Part shown: positions 1 through 9,285 of the stretch, piece after piece
Numbering within the stretch: the first letter of the stretch is position 1
Layout of the letters: each line of letters starts with the position of its first letter
Assembly (NCBI GenBank): GCA_031547305.1
Contig: JAVBSC010000017.1
Coordinates: 1-43,338 of the forward strand
Length of the DNA stretch: 43,338 nt
Source: JAVBSC01 sp031547305
GTDB lineage: Bacteria; Desulfobacterota; Desulfovibrionia; Desulfovibrionales; Desulfovibrionaceae
Reading direction: 5' to 3'
The notes under the pieces: model-generated
Told to the model about the DNA's origin: nothing
Database searches by the model: none
What the model saw: the letters and a program-made list of their open reading frames with translations, nothing else
Translations under genes and position numbers: made by a program

Positions 1-15
1 CTTCCCACCTGCTTT

Positions 16-1176
16 TTAATGCCCTACTTCCTTCTTCACATCCACGGCGATTTTCCAGAGCACGGAAAGGATAAGCAGACCCACGCCGTACACGCCCAGG
101 ACGATCAGGATTTCCGCGATGGAGGGGGCGTATTCGGTCACGCCTTCGAACATGTTGGGGGTGAAGCCGCCCACCAGGAGGCCCAGGCTTTTGTCGATCC
201 AACTGGCGATGACCAGCATGACCAGGGTCCAGGGCAGGAGCTTGTCGTTGTCTCTGGTGCCGGGGTTCATCAAAAGGACCAGGGAGAGCAGGCCCAGGAC
301 CGCCGCGGTCCACATCCAGCCGTTGATCCAGTAGGTATGGCCGTCGTGTCCGGCAAAGAGGAAGACAAGCGGGTGCATGTGGCCGGGGATCTGGCTGTAG
401 AAGGCGGTGAAGATTTCCATCAGGTACAGGAAGACGTTGATGCCCAGGGCATAAGTAATGATCTTGGTCAGGCCGCGAATGGCCGCCTGGCCTGGATCAA
501 AGCCGGTGAACTTCTTCAGGACCAGGGAAAGCAGCAGCAGAATGGCCGGTCCGGAACAGAAAGCCGAGGCAAGAAAGCGCGGGGCCATGACGGCGGTCAG
601 CCAGTAGTGGCGGCCGGGAATGCCGGCGTACAGGAAGGCCGTGACTGTGTGGATGGAAAAGGCCCAGAATATGGACAGGTAAATCAAGGGTTTGATCCAG
701 CGCGGAGGGTCCACTTCGTTGCGCTCCGCCTCCAGGGTGACCCAGCCGATGACCACGTTCAGCACCAGGTAGCCGGAAAGCACCAGCATATCCCAGAACA
801 TCACGGAATTCGGCGTGGGGTGCAGCAGCACGTTAAGCACGCGCTGCGGCTGCCCAAGGTCCACAAAGATGAAGAGCATGCACATGATCACCGCGGCGAT
901 GGCCATAAATTCGCCCAGGATGACCATTTTCTTGAACTCTTTGTAATGGTGGAAGTACAGGGGCAGCACCAGCATGACCGCGCCGGCGGCCACGCCGACG
1001 AAGTAGGTGAACTGGGCGATGTACAGGCCCCAGGACACGTCGCGGGACAGGTCCGTCACGGACAGGCCCAGGAAGAGCTGGAACAGGTAAACCACAAAAC
1101 CCAGGCCAACTATGGTGGCCAGAAAGCCCAGCCAGATGTAAAACAGCGGGGAGCCTTTGAGTACTCTTTCTATCAT
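16..1176 (-). CDS. dsrP: DsrP, NrfD-like quinone-interacting membrane subunit of DsrMKJOP
   Basis: The 386-residue protein is almost entirely membrane-spanning, with about ten hydrophobic helices and a short cytoplasmic tail rich in Lys and Glu. Loop sequence such as GIPGRHYW and the helix pattern match the NrfD/HybB/PsrC family, whose members exchange electrons between the quinone pool and a partner iron-sulfur protein. It is the last gene of the dsrMKJOP operon, 10 bases after dsrO. A GGAGGAG Shine-Dalgarno lies directly before the ATG at 1174-1176. The stop codon is at 16-18, so the gene is complete. Together with DsrO and DsrJ it should form the periplasmic/membrane module that communicates with DsrMK and links quinone to the DsrC trisulfide cycle of sulfite reduction. 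Family assignment is firm; the direction of electron flow cannot be read from sequence. Confidence 0.95.
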   Translation of the reverse strand: MIERVLKGSPLFYIWLGFLATIVGLGFVVYLFQLFLGLSVTDLSRDVSWGLYIAQFTYFVGVAAGAVMLVLPLYFHHYKEFKKMVILGEFMAIAAVIMCMLFIFVDLGQPQRVLNVLLHPTPNSVMFWDMLVLSGYLVLNVVIGWVTLEAERNEVDPPRWIKPLIYLSIFWAFSIHTVTAFLYAGIPGRHYWLTAVMAPRFLASAFCSGPAILLLLSLVLKKFTGFDPGQAAIRGLTKIITYALGINVFLYLMEIFTAFYSQIPGHMHPLVFLFAGHDGHTYWINGWMWTAAVLGLLSLVLLMNPGTRDNDKLLPWTLVMLVIASWIDKSLGLLVGGFTPNMFEGVTEYAPSIAEILIVLGVYGVGLLILSVLWKIAVDVKKEVGH

Positions 1177-1186
1177 GGCGCTCCTC

Positions 1187-1978
1187 CTACAGTATATAGT
1201 GGACGCTGGGGTTGGTGCCGATGGACACTTTGCGCTGGATGCTGAAGTTTTCGCGCAGGACCTTGCTCACTTCGGATTCCGGGTCGGACAAATCGCCGAA
1301 GATAATCGCTCCGTTAGAGGCTTCCACGCACAGGGGCATCAGGCCCTCGGCCAGGCGTTCGGAACAGAAGGTGCATTTTTCCACCACGCCGCGCATGCGG
1401 GTGGGGAAATGGTCGTTGATCTGCGCGATGTACGGCCTGGGGTTGTGGAAGTTGAAGCTGCGCGCGCCGTATGGGCAGCCGGCCATGCAGAAGCGACAGC
1501 CGATGCAGCGGTGGTAGTCCATGACCACAATGCCGTCGGAGCGCTTGAAGGTGGCGCCGGTGGGACAGACGCGCACGCATGGCGGGTTCTCGCAATGGTT
1601 GCACAAAAGCAGGTACTGGCGCTCACGCACCGCGTCCGCCACGTGGGAGCCGGCTTCGTCGGCAAAGGTGCGCTCATAGCTGTCGTGCCAGATCCATTTG
1701 ACTTCCTGGCGGGAGCCCTTGGTGGGGTCTTCCTTGGATGGGATGAACGGCACATTGTGAGCCTTGTGGCAGGCGTCGATGACTACCTGGAATGATTCCG
1801 GAGTTTCAAACTTGGACGTGTATATGACCATGCCCCATTGTTTGGCCTTGAGTTCCTTGGGGGTTACCTCATAGGAAGGGGCGGCGGCTTTCGCGGCGTA
1901 GGGCAGGCCGAAAGCCGCGGCCAGCCCGCAAGCGGACAGCCCGGCGACTTTCAGAAAGTCTCTTCTGCTCTTTCTCAT
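1187..1978 (-). CDS. dsrO: DsrO, Tat-exported ferredoxin-like iron-sulfur subunit
   Basis: The start is set at the ATG encoding MRKSRRDFLKVAG, a Tat signal (SRRDFLK) followed by a hydrophobic stretch ending near AKA. Longer in-frame extensions upstream run into dsrJ and lack a leader logic. The 263-residue protein carries Cys clusters of the NrfC/DsrO type: CNHCENPPCVRVCP, CIGCRFCMAGCP and CTFC followed by a later Cys (LCVEA), consistent with several [4Fe-4S] centres. The product is expected in the periplasm, folded before export, passing electrons between DsrP and the DsrJ haems. Its ATG overlaps the dsrJ stop by four bases (ATGA), indicating translational coupling. Confidence 0.95.
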   Translation of the reverse strand: MRKSRRDFLKVAGLSACGLAAAFGLPYAAKAAAPSYEVTPKELKAKQWGMVIYTSKFETPESFQVVIDACHKAHNVPFIPSKEDPTKGSRQEVKWIWHDSYERTFADEAGSHVADAVRERQYLLLCNHCENPPCVRVCPTGATFKRSDGIVVMDYHRCIGCRFCMAGCPYGARSFNFHNPRPYIAQINDHFPTRMRGVVEKCTFCSERLAEGLMPLCVEASNGAIIFGDLSDPESEVSKVLRENFSIQRKVSIGTNPSVHYIL

Positions 1979-2358
1979 TTCTGGTTCCCCCTCGGCTCTA
2001 CGTGGCAATCCCAGCAATAGGGCGAAACGCTGTTGCTGTTGTGGCATTTGTCGCAAAAATCAGCCTTGTTCACGTGGCACTTCATGCATGTGTTCTGAAG
2101 GTTTATCTCCACGCGGGTTCCGGTGGAGGAAACATATTCGCGTTTGCCTTCGCGCAAGGCCATGTCGCGCCACTGGTTGAGGATATGCATGTGCTCGGCC
2201 CGCATGTAGTCGCGGGTTTCCACGCACTCCTTGTACTCGGTGGGCAGGGCCAGGGCCGGGCGTTCATAAGCCGAACTTAGCGCGTTCAGCCAGAACGGGG
2301 CGGTAAAGGCCGCCACCAGAACAATAAGGCCGGGGATTACGTATTTTGAGTTGTACAT
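1975..2358 (-). CDS. dsrJ: DsrJ, periplasmic trihaem cytochrome c
   Basis: This 127-residue protein has an N-terminal hydrophobic anchor (about residues 7-28) and three CxxCH haem-binding motifs: CMKCH at 91-95, CDKCH at 102-106 and CWDCH at 115-119. Cys45, in EYKEC, sits where the unusual His/Cys-ligated haem of characterised DsrJ proteins takes its Cys ligand. That equivalence is from family knowledge and not proved here. DsrJ is the only cytochrome c of the complex and faces the periplasm. It lies 2 bases after dsrK and overlaps dsrO by four bases. Length and motif order are normal for the family. Confidence 0.95.
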   Translation of the reverse strand: MYNSKYVIPGLIVLVAAFTAPFWLNALSSAYERPALALPTEYKECVETRDYMRAEHMHILNQWRDMALREGKREYVSSTGTRVEINLQNTCMKCHVNKADFCDKCHNSNSVSPYCWDCHVEPRGNQK

Positions 2359-2360
2359 GC

Positions 2361-3986
<1,626 letters not shown>

Positions 3987-3995
3987 GACTTCTCC

Positions 3996-5000
3996 TTATT
4001 CCGCCGGGGCTTCTTCAGGTTGCTTTTCCAGGGGCAGCCCGGCTTCCGCCATCAGGTCGCGGAAGTCATCCTCGTACTCGGCATAAGTGTGGAATTTCTT
4101 GGGAGGGTTCCAAGGATTGATGTGGCGTTCCTGCCTGGTGTTGCAAGGCAGGTTGCGGGTGGGCGAAAAGAACACTCCGGCCATGTGCGTGAGCTTGCTG
4201 AAGGGGAAGTAGATGAGCAACGTGCTCACCAGGAAGATGTGAATGAAAAAGACCACGTTGATGCCTTCAGGCAGCACGGGGTTTAAAGTGACCAGGCCCA
4301 TGGTCAGCACCTTTACGGAAGCGATGTCCGTCTTGCCTATGTAGCGCAGACAGATGCCGCTGCCCGCGATGCCCAGGAGCAGGAAGAGCGGGACGTAGTC
4401 ATTGACCAGGGAAATATAGCGCACCTTGGGGTTGACCAGGCGGCGCAGCAACAAAAAGAGCAAGGCTCCCGCCATGACCGCGTCGGTCATGTAAAAGCGC
4501 GGCACTCCTATTTGCATCAGGCCGTCCAGGGCCTCGATGGCGGAAAGGCAGATGGGCACCGGCTCCAGAAAAAACCGGAAGTGCCGGATAAAAATGGTCA
4601 GAAAGGAATAGTGGAACAAGAGCGCGAAGACCCACAGCCATTTTGACGACCAGTAGATCAAGCGCGGCCCGTCCTTAAGCTCCTCGCTGGTGTTGCGGAA
4701 CAGGGACCGGAACAGCAGCACTTCCAAAAGCATGCGGCCCGCTGTTTCCAGTTTGGAAAACGGCGCGTCCAGGTTGGAAGGTTTTATCCAGTCAAGAGAT
4801 TTTTGCTGGCCGCCCACCGTGGGAATGGCGAACGGCACCGGGGTTGTGGCCCATTTGAAAATACGCCAGATAAGCCCCAGCAGAAATACGACCAGCGCCG
4901 CCAGCGGCAGAATAACCCCGATTTCGTACTGGAAACCGCTCACGGCCCCCAGCCAGGCAATGCCGCCCAGTATACAGACCGCTAAAAGTGAAATAACCAT
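3996..5000 (-). CDS. dsrM: DsrM, NarI-like dihaem cytochrome b membrane subunit
   Basis: A 334-residue protein with about five to six membrane helices and His residues within helices (for example LLFHYSFLTIFIRHFRF and FFIHIFLVS), consistent with the two haem b of NarI-type subunits. The C-terminal 60 residues are hydrophilic and would face DsrK. The ATG at 4998-5000 is preceded by GAGGTAAGG. DsrM is expected to oxidise or reduce membrane quinone and exchange electrons with DsrK. It is the first dsr structural gene, 46 bases after the RsbRD_N gene and 9 before dsrK. Confidence 0.94.
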   Translation of the reverse strand: MVISLLAVCILGGIAWLGAVSGFQYEIGVILPLAALVVFLLGLIWRIFKWATTPVPFAIPTVGGQQKSLDWIKPSNLDAPFSKLETAGRMLLEVLLFRSLFRNTSEELKDGPRLIYWSSKWLWVFALLFHYSFLTIFIRHFRFFLEPVPICLSAIEALDGLMQIGVPRFYMTDAVMAGALLFLLLRRLVNPKVRYISLVNDYVPLFLLLGIAGSGICLRYIGKTDIASVKVLTMGLVTLNPVLPEGINVVFFIHIFLVSTLLIYFPFSKLTHMAGVFFSPTRNLPCNTRQERHINPWNPPKKFHTYAEYEDDFRDLMAEAGLPLEKQPEEAPAE

Positions 5001-5046
5001 GCCTTACCTCGCTGCTTGGCTGAAACCTTACAACACACAATATGAA

Positions 5047-5589
5047 TCAAAGTGAATCGGCGCCGGCTTTTCCATCAGCCGCTCCGGAAATTATTCTTTC
5101 CGCCCGCCGCAAAAGCTGCGCCTGCCCGCGCCTGAATTCCTCGGCCCGCATCATGTGGATGGATTCCCGGCATCTGGCGTAAATGCCAAAGGACATCAGG
5201 GCGCAGGCGTCGATTTTTTCCTCCACGGCCCGGAATCCGTCAACCAGGCCATGCTCCTTAATTTGTACGCCGATTTCCTCCCAAAGCAGCCGCTTCAGAA
5301 GAAAAATCACGCCCACGGCTTCTTCCGGGCTGAAATCCTGAATGGCCCGCACCCGTATAAGGTCGTCCAGGGCCTGCCCCAGGGCTTTCTGGTTCGGATC
5401 GTCCGCCAGGAGAGCCGCAAAAAGCGCCGTTGCCGCTTCACCTGTACGATAGCCCACAGGGTTGGCGAAACGGTTGCTCTGCGTGCGCAAAAAACCAATA
5501 GTCCCAAAAGGATAAGAGCCGTGTACGGCTTCCGTCCAGCGTTTGGTCACCGTCTCTCGACAGGACAAAAGAAGTTCCTTGAGCGTCAT
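5047..5589 (-). CDS. RsbRD N-terminal-domain protein heading the dsr operon
   Basis: About 180 residues, all helical in character, beginning MTLKELLLSCRETVTKRW and matching the RsbRD_N domain (N-terminal domain of RsbT co-antagonist RsbRD). No STAS, kinase or DNA-binding part follows. It is the first gene of the dsrMKJOP transcript, an arrangement I recall as common in Desulfovibrio, so a role in sensing or regulating sulfite respiration is plausible but unproved. A GTG nine codons upstream (5614-5616) is an alternative start. I prefer the ATG because the domain begins there and a palindrome covers the GTG; neither start has a strong Shine-Dalgarno. The domain contains a conserved-looking RFANPVGYRTG stretch. 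Confidence 0.85.
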   Translation of the reverse strand: MTLKELLLSCRETVTKRWTEAVHGSYPFGTIGFLRTQSNRFANPVGYRTGEAATALFAALLADDPNQKALGQALDDLIRVRAIQDFSPEEAVGVIFLLKRLLWEEIGVQIKEHGLVDGFRAVEEKIDACALMSFGIYARCRESIHMMRAEEFRRGQAQLLRRAERIISGAADGKAGADSL

Positions 5590-5606
5590 TGCGGATGCGT
5601 TCAACC

Positions 5607-5620
5607 TGTTGTTCACAACA
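5607..5620. promoter_or_regulatory. 14-bp inverted repeat upstream of the dsr operon
   Basis: TGTTGT-TC-ACAACA is a perfect two-arm palindrome just upstream of the likely start of the RsbRD_N gene. It includes TTCACAA, one half-site of the Rex and CRP/FNR-type motifs known in sulfate reducers, but the matching second half-site at normal spacing is absent. Treat it as a candidate operator with unknown binder. Confidence 0.3.
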
Positions 5621-5657
5621 TTATGATTGAAGCCACTTGCGTCCTAACGGGCGATAG

Positions 5658-5744
5658 CCGGCAAAGACCGGCGCCGCGCGTGGCGGATCGCGGGCCGGCA
5701 AAATACATTCAAAAACGGCGCGCCCCGGCAAAAAAACCGGCACA
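5658..5744. repeat. Repeated CCGGCAAA motif in the dsr leader
   Basis: CCGGCAAA occurs at 5658-5665, 5695-5702 and 5725-5732, with a fourth partial copy (CCGGCA) at 5737-5742, all in the same orientation. Several short inverted arms (GCCGG/CCGGC, and GGCGCGCC near 5718) make this leader highly structured as RNA. It lies between the candidate dsr promoter and the first gene. Confidence 0.45.
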
Positions 5745-5771
5745 ATCGCCTTAAAACCTATAAGTTACCCC

Positions 5772-5800
5772 GTACTAGGCGGGTTTTTTCAAAAAGTCAA
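5772..5800 (-). promoter_or_regulatory. Candidate sigma-70 promoter for the dsr operon
   Basis: On the minus strand TTGACT (5795-5800), a 17-base spacer and TAGTAC (5772-5777) form a -35/-10 pair with a strong -35 and a weak -10. It would give a leader of about 180 bases containing the CCGGCAAA repeats. A nearer alternative -10 (CATAAT, at about 5620) has a poor -35. Confidence 0.35.
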
Positions 5801-5849
5801 CAAAAGTAATGCATTGATCGTGCAAACAGTCAAGGCGCGATTCCAGCCG

Positions 5850-6845
5850 TTATTCGCAGGGCTCCGGGGAGTCCTGCGGGCATTGCGGAAAAGCTCCGGA
5901 ACCGTCACGCAGCTCCGGAGGCAGTTCAAAACCGCCGGCGGGCGGCCGCGCCTGAACGGCCTCGTTGCCCTGCGCTTCGCCGGAACGGCTTGTCGCCGCG
6001 CCGCTCGCCGGCGGTTTGGCCTGCGCCCATGGCGCCCCCTGGATTAGGATTACCGGCAGCGCGGTGAAGTTCATTTTAGCAAGGTAGGCCTTGTTGCGAA
6101 TAAGCCTGAAATGCAGGGCAATATCCTGCAGCATGGGCGGCGGGGTCAGGGTCAGCTTCTGGCTGCGCTCAAAGGCCTCGGCGAAGGGTATGGATTCGTC
6201 CAAAAATTTTTGCAGGGCGGCAATGCGGAGAATGTCCTCGGGGTCTTTGGCCACAGGGTAAAACTCCGCCTTACCGGCCAGTGCGGCCACGGTATCCCGG
6301 CAGGCCGGGCAGGAGGGGGAAAAAAATACCCGGGTGGAGTTGTCCCCCCCCGCGACCAGAGCCCAGGGCGGGACCAGCTCATTCACCGCGGCCATGGAAT
6401 TGGCAAAAAATAAAAGGCCCCAGGCGAGCAGCGCAATAGAAGCCCCGTGCGGCTTTCCTCCGTTCAGGGCGGCGCTGGAGCGGCGCAAAAAACAGAGATT
6501 CAGGGCCATCAGGACGGCCGCGCCCAGGCAGGAAACGCAGGGCGCGATAAAGAGCATGTATAGCAAAAACAGGCAGTCCAGAAAAAGCATCAGCCAGGCC
6601 AGTATAAAAGCGGCACGGACTTTGCGCTTCAGGCAGAGCAGAAAAATAAGCAGAAACGCGGCCGCCCCCCATTCCCAGGGGGAAAAGCCGAAAATCAGCA
6701 CCTTTACAAACAAGGCGCAACCGCTGGTAAGGCACAGGACGCTTTGCCCCCAGGCGGAAGCGGCAAAAAGGCAATAGCAAAAGCCGGCTATGGAAAACAG
6801 TGCGCCGCCAGAAGGAAAGGCGGGGCGCTGAGGGGATAACGCCAT
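5850..6845 (-). CDS. VKOR-family membrane oxidoreductase fused to a thioredoxin-like domain
   Basis: 331 residues from the ATG at 6843-6845, which has GGAG eight bases upstream; a longer in-frame start 14 codons earlier lacks this. Residues 1-155 form about five hydrophobic helices with loop cysteines C38 and C43, an FGFSPWEWG segment and CVSC at 103-106. This is the pattern of bacterial vitamin K epoxide reductase homologues. Residues about 165-280 resemble thioredoxin, with FFSPSCPAC (CPAC at 179-182) and a likely cis-proline in ALPVI. The last 50 residues are a low-complexity Pro/Gly/Ala tail with two more cysteines. VKOR homologues re-oxidise a periplasmic disulfide catalyst using quinone, so the fused domain is the likely partner. 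It is monocistronic and divergent from the next gene. The assignment rests on motifs and topology. Confidence 0.8.
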   Translation of the reverse strand: MALSPQRPAFPSGGALFSIAGFCYCLFAASAWGQSVLCLTSGCALFVKVLIFGFSPWEWGAAAFLLIFLLCLKRKVRAAFILAWLMLFLDCLFLLYMLFIAPCVSCLGAAVLMALNLCFLRRSSAALNGGKPHGASIALLAWGLLFFANSMAAVNELVPPWALVAGGDNSTRVFFSPSCPACRDTVAALAGKAEFYPVAKDPEDILRIAALQKFLDESIPFAEAFERSQKLTLTPPPMLQDIALHFRLIRNKAYLAKMNFTALPVILIQGAPWAQAKPPASGAATSRSGEAQGNEAVQARPPAGGFELPPELRDGSGAFPQCPQDSPEPCE

Positions 6846-6986
6846 GTCAGTACTCCGAAAACCACATATTCTTCTTGCCTGTAGCACGCTTTACGGGCAA
6901 AATAAAGAACATCCTGCGTCCCGGACTTTTACCCGCGTGATACTTTTATAAAGCTCGAGCCGCCCCTCTAATTTAATGTCCGATTT

Positions 6987-7703
6987 ATGGAAAAAACAAA
7001 AAACTGGCCCCCGGACTATAGTATAAGGTACAGCAGGAAGGCCCACCGGCTGTATCTGCGGGTAAAGCCGGAAACAGGCCTGCAGGTGGTGCTGCCATAT
7101 TACGCCTCCGCCGCGCGGGTTCCGGCGGTTCTGGAAAAACACCGGCAATGGATTCTGCGCGCTTTTCAAAAAGTCGAAGCCTCCCGTCCCAGGGATACTG
7201 GGTTGCCGGAGGCGCTTTTTCTGCACGGAGGCAGACTTTGCCTGCCGATACGCTGGGATTCAGCCCTGAAAAGAATGCCCGCCATCCGCCTTACCCCGCA
7301 GGAATGCAGGCTGCCGGACCACGGCGGCGAAACTGAAGCCGGACGCGACTTGCTGAAAACCTGGATCCGGAACTATGCGGCTTTTTGCCTGCCGCCGTTT
7401 CTGCACAGACTCAGCGAGCGTTACGGCTTGCCCTGCTCCGGGATCAAAATAAAATCGCAAAAAAGCCGTTGGGGCAGTTGCTCGGCCAAAGGCAATATAA
7501 ACCTGAACGCCAGACTGGTCTTTTTGCCGGATGAACTGGCCTATGCCGTGCTGCTGCACGAGCTTTGCCATACCCGGCACCTTAACCATTCGCCGTCTTT
7601 CTGGGCGCTGATGGCCTCGCTGGATCCAGAGGCTCCGGCTCTGGATCGCCGGGTTAACAGAGCCGGCGCTTTTGTTCCGGACTGGTGGAAATATGAACGG
7701 TAG
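6987..7703 (+). CDS. YgjP-like zinc metallopeptidase (DUF45 / M48-related)
   Basis: 238 residues with the YgjP/DUF45 pattern. It has an N-terminal beta-rich part (YSIRYSRKAHRLYLRV), the signature SRWGSCS at 160-166 and a HELCH zinc motif at 191-195, with a third ligand likely at H201 in LNHSPSFW. No signal peptide or membrane helix is visible, so it should be cytoplasmic. The physiological substrate of this family is not settled. It is a stand-alone gene divergent from the VKOR gene and starts with ATG at 6987. Confidence 0.88.
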   Translation: MEKTKNWPPDYSIRYSRKAHRLYLRVKPETGLQVVLPYYASAARVPAVLEKHRQWILRAFQKVEASRPRDTGLPEALFLHGGRLCLPIRWDSALKRMPAIRLTPQECRLPDHGGETEAGRDLLKTWIRNYAAFCLPPFLHRLSERYGLPCSGIKIKSQKSRWGSCSAKGNINLNARLVFLPDELAYAVLLHELCHTRHLNHSPSFWALMASLDPEAPALDRRVNRAGAFVPDWWKYER

Positions 7704-7824
7704 CGTGCGCCGGCAAAGGCGCAAAAACAAAACGCGGCCCTGGAAAAACTTTGATGGCGAAATAATTCCATTTTTCCGGAAACAACCTAATAATACGCAT
7801 ACACTCGGATAAAAGGAGCTTAAA

Positions 7825-8010
7825 ATGAACAGTCTCTCCCGCCTGATGTTTTCCGGGCTGCTGATTGCCCTGCTCTGCTCCGTCGGATGCGGGAAATACG
7901 TTGACCCGTCCGCCGACCTCGCGCCTGGCGGTCCGGCTTATGAATCTCTGCCGGACACGCCTACGGACGGCAGCCCGGCTGGGGATCCGCTGTCCATAAG
8001 TCAGTTCTGA
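7825..8010 (+). CDS. Small lipoprotein, 61 residues
   Basis: The sequence begins MNSLSRLMFSGLLIALLCSVGC. A basic/hydrophobic leader and the lipobox SVGC (Cys22) predict processing by signal peptidase II, leaving about 40 residues that are mostly Pro, Gly, Asp and Ser. AAAGGAG lies 6 bases before the ATG. It resembles the tiny LptM (YifL)-type lipoproteins in size and shape, but I see no specific shared motif, so the function is unassigned. It stands alone between the YgjP gene and queD. Confidence 0.75.
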   Translation: MNSLSRLMFSGLLIALLCSVGCGKYVDPSADLAPGGPAYESLPDTPTDGSPAGDPLSISQF

Positions 8011-8137
8011 ACGCAAAGTTAAAACAAAGCCGGAAAAGCCCAGTACGGAACCTCTTGAAAATATGCGCCGTCGGAGGTACATTATTTTTTTGCCTGACTG
8101 TCGCCTTACGGCCTAAAAATACACACAGAGAATTCAT

Positions 8138-8527
8138 ATGGCTTCCGGAATCTGGCGTTTGAGCGTGCGCTCGGAATTTTCCGCCGCGCACGCCCTGCGC
8201 AACTACAACGGCAAATGCGAATCCACGCACGGGCATAATTTCAGCGTGGAAGCCCAGGTGGAGGGCGCCGCGCTCAGCCCGGACACAGAAATCCTGGTTG
8301 ATTTCAGCCTGCTTAAAGCAGCCCTTAAAACCGTGCTTGAAGATTTGGACCACAAGGATTTAAGCGTCACGCCGCCTTTTGATCGCCTGAATCCATCTTC
8401 AGAGAACCTGTCGCGGCACATCCACCAGCGCCTTTCTCCCCTGGTGCGGGATTACGGCGTGCGCCTTTGCAGCGTAACCGTGGCGGAACGCGGTATTCAG
8501 TCCGCCACCTACGCGGAGATGGATTAA
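8138..8527 (+). CDS. queD: QueD, 6-carboxy-5,6,7,8-tetrahydropterin synthase
   Basis: 129 residues of the 6-pyruvoyl-tetrahydropterin synthase fold. Zinc ligands H18 (FSAAHAL), H31 and H33 (STHGH), the catalytic Cys27 of the CxxxHGH motif, the LDHKDL segment (D71, H72) and the substrate-binding Glu117 (VAERG) are all present. QueD converts dihydroneopterin triphosphate to carboxytetrahydropterin in queuosine synthesis. The CxxxHGH spacing favours QueD over the eukaryote-type PTPS. No other queuosine genes are adjacent and no preQ1 riboswitch is evident upstream. The Shine-Dalgarno is weak (AGAG). Confidence 0.92.
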   Translation: MASGIWRLSVRSEFSAAHALRNYNGKCESTHGHNFSVEAQVEGAALSPDTEILVDFSLLKAALKTVLEDLDHKDLSVTPPFDRLNPSSENLSRHIHQRLSPLVRDYGVRLCSVTVAERGIQSATYAEMD

Positions 8528-8559
8528 ATTTCGGTTCATTTACCCTTAAAGAGAGCTTC

Positions 8560-9282
8560 ATGAACAATCAGACTCGGATAAGCCTGATTATACCCGTATA
8601 TAATGAAGAGCGGAACATCCCGGTGCTCTTTGACGAAATAAAGACGGCTCTGCGCGACGGCGGGACGGACTGGGAAGTATTGTTCGTTGACGACGGAAGC
8701 CGGGATCGGAGCCTGGAAGTACTGCGCGGACTTACGGCGCGGGAAGCGCGCGTCCGCTATATTTCGCTGGAGCGCAACTGCGGACAGTCAGCGGCTTTCA
8801 GCGCCGGATTCAAGGAAGCCGCCGGCGATGTCATTGTCACCCTGGATGCGGATCTACAGAACGATCCGGCGGATATTCCGGCCATGCTGGGGTATTTTGC
8901 GGAAGGATACGATATGGTCATAGGCTGGCGGGGCATCCGCCAGGATTCTTTTGTCCGCAGAGCCGCTTCCAAAATAGCCAACAGCGTCCGCAACGCGCTT
9001 TCCCACGAAAACGTCAGGGATACCGGGTGTTCACTTAAAGTGCTGCGCGCGGACATGGCCAGGCTTATTCCCATGTATAAGGGCATGCACCGTTTTTTGC
9101 CCACGCTCATGAAAATGCAGGGGGCCAGGGTGCTGGAAGTCAAGGTCAATCACCGGCCGCGCTTGTACGGTGAATCCAAATACGGCATCTGGGACCGGGC
9201 CTGGCAATCCTTTTGCGATCTTCTGGCCGTGCGCTGGATGCAATCGCGCGATATCAAATACTCCGTAAAGGAACGCGGCTGA
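8560..9282 (+). CDS. Family 2 glycosyltransferase, polyprenyl-phosphate type (DPM1/ArnC-like), soluble
   Basis: 240 residues from the ATG at 8560; upstream in-frame codons overlap queD and are not used. The GT-A fold is shown by LIIPVYNEE at 9-17, FVDDGSRD at 42-49 and DADLQNDP at 96-103. A later stretch, RLYGESKYG, is typical of enzymes that load a sugar onto a polyprenyl phosphate. The C-terminal membrane helices found in many relatives are absent. The next two genes encode small membrane proteins that may supply the membrane function. The sugar cannot be predicted. It is separated from the LAB_N gene by 3 bases, so they are co-transcribed. Confidence 0.88.
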   Translation: MNNQTRISLIIPVYNEERNIPVLFDEIKTALRDGGTDWEVLFVDDGSRDRSLEVLRGLTAREARVRYISLERNCGQSAAFSAGFKEAAGDVIVTLDADLQNDPADIPAMLGYFAEGYDMVIGWRGIRQDSFVRRAASKIANSVRNALSHENVRDTGCSLKVLRADMARLIPMYKGMHRFLPTLMKMQGARVLEVKVNHRPRLYGESKYGIWDRAWQSFCDLLAVRWMQSRDIKYSVKERG

Positions 9283-9285
9283 GCC

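Noticed and set aside
5601..5620. Rex or HcpR operator at the dsr start
   Set aside because: Only one half-site matches; the full spaced palindrome is missing, so it was listed only as an unnamed inverted repeat.
5769..5789. CCCG-loop-CGGG followed by TTTTTT on the plus strand
   Set aside because: It has only four pairs, no plus-strand gene precedes it, and it overlaps the candidate minus-strand dsr promoter, so it was not called a terminator.
8050..8091. ACCTC/GAGGT stem with a T-run downstream of the small lipoprotein
   Set aside because: The stem is only five pairs around a 19-base loop; too weak to call a terminator with confidence.
8011..8137. Possible preQ1 riboswitch upstream of queD
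   Set aside because: No H-type pseudoknot aptamer pattern is recognisable; the T-run is better explained by a weak terminator-like hairpin.
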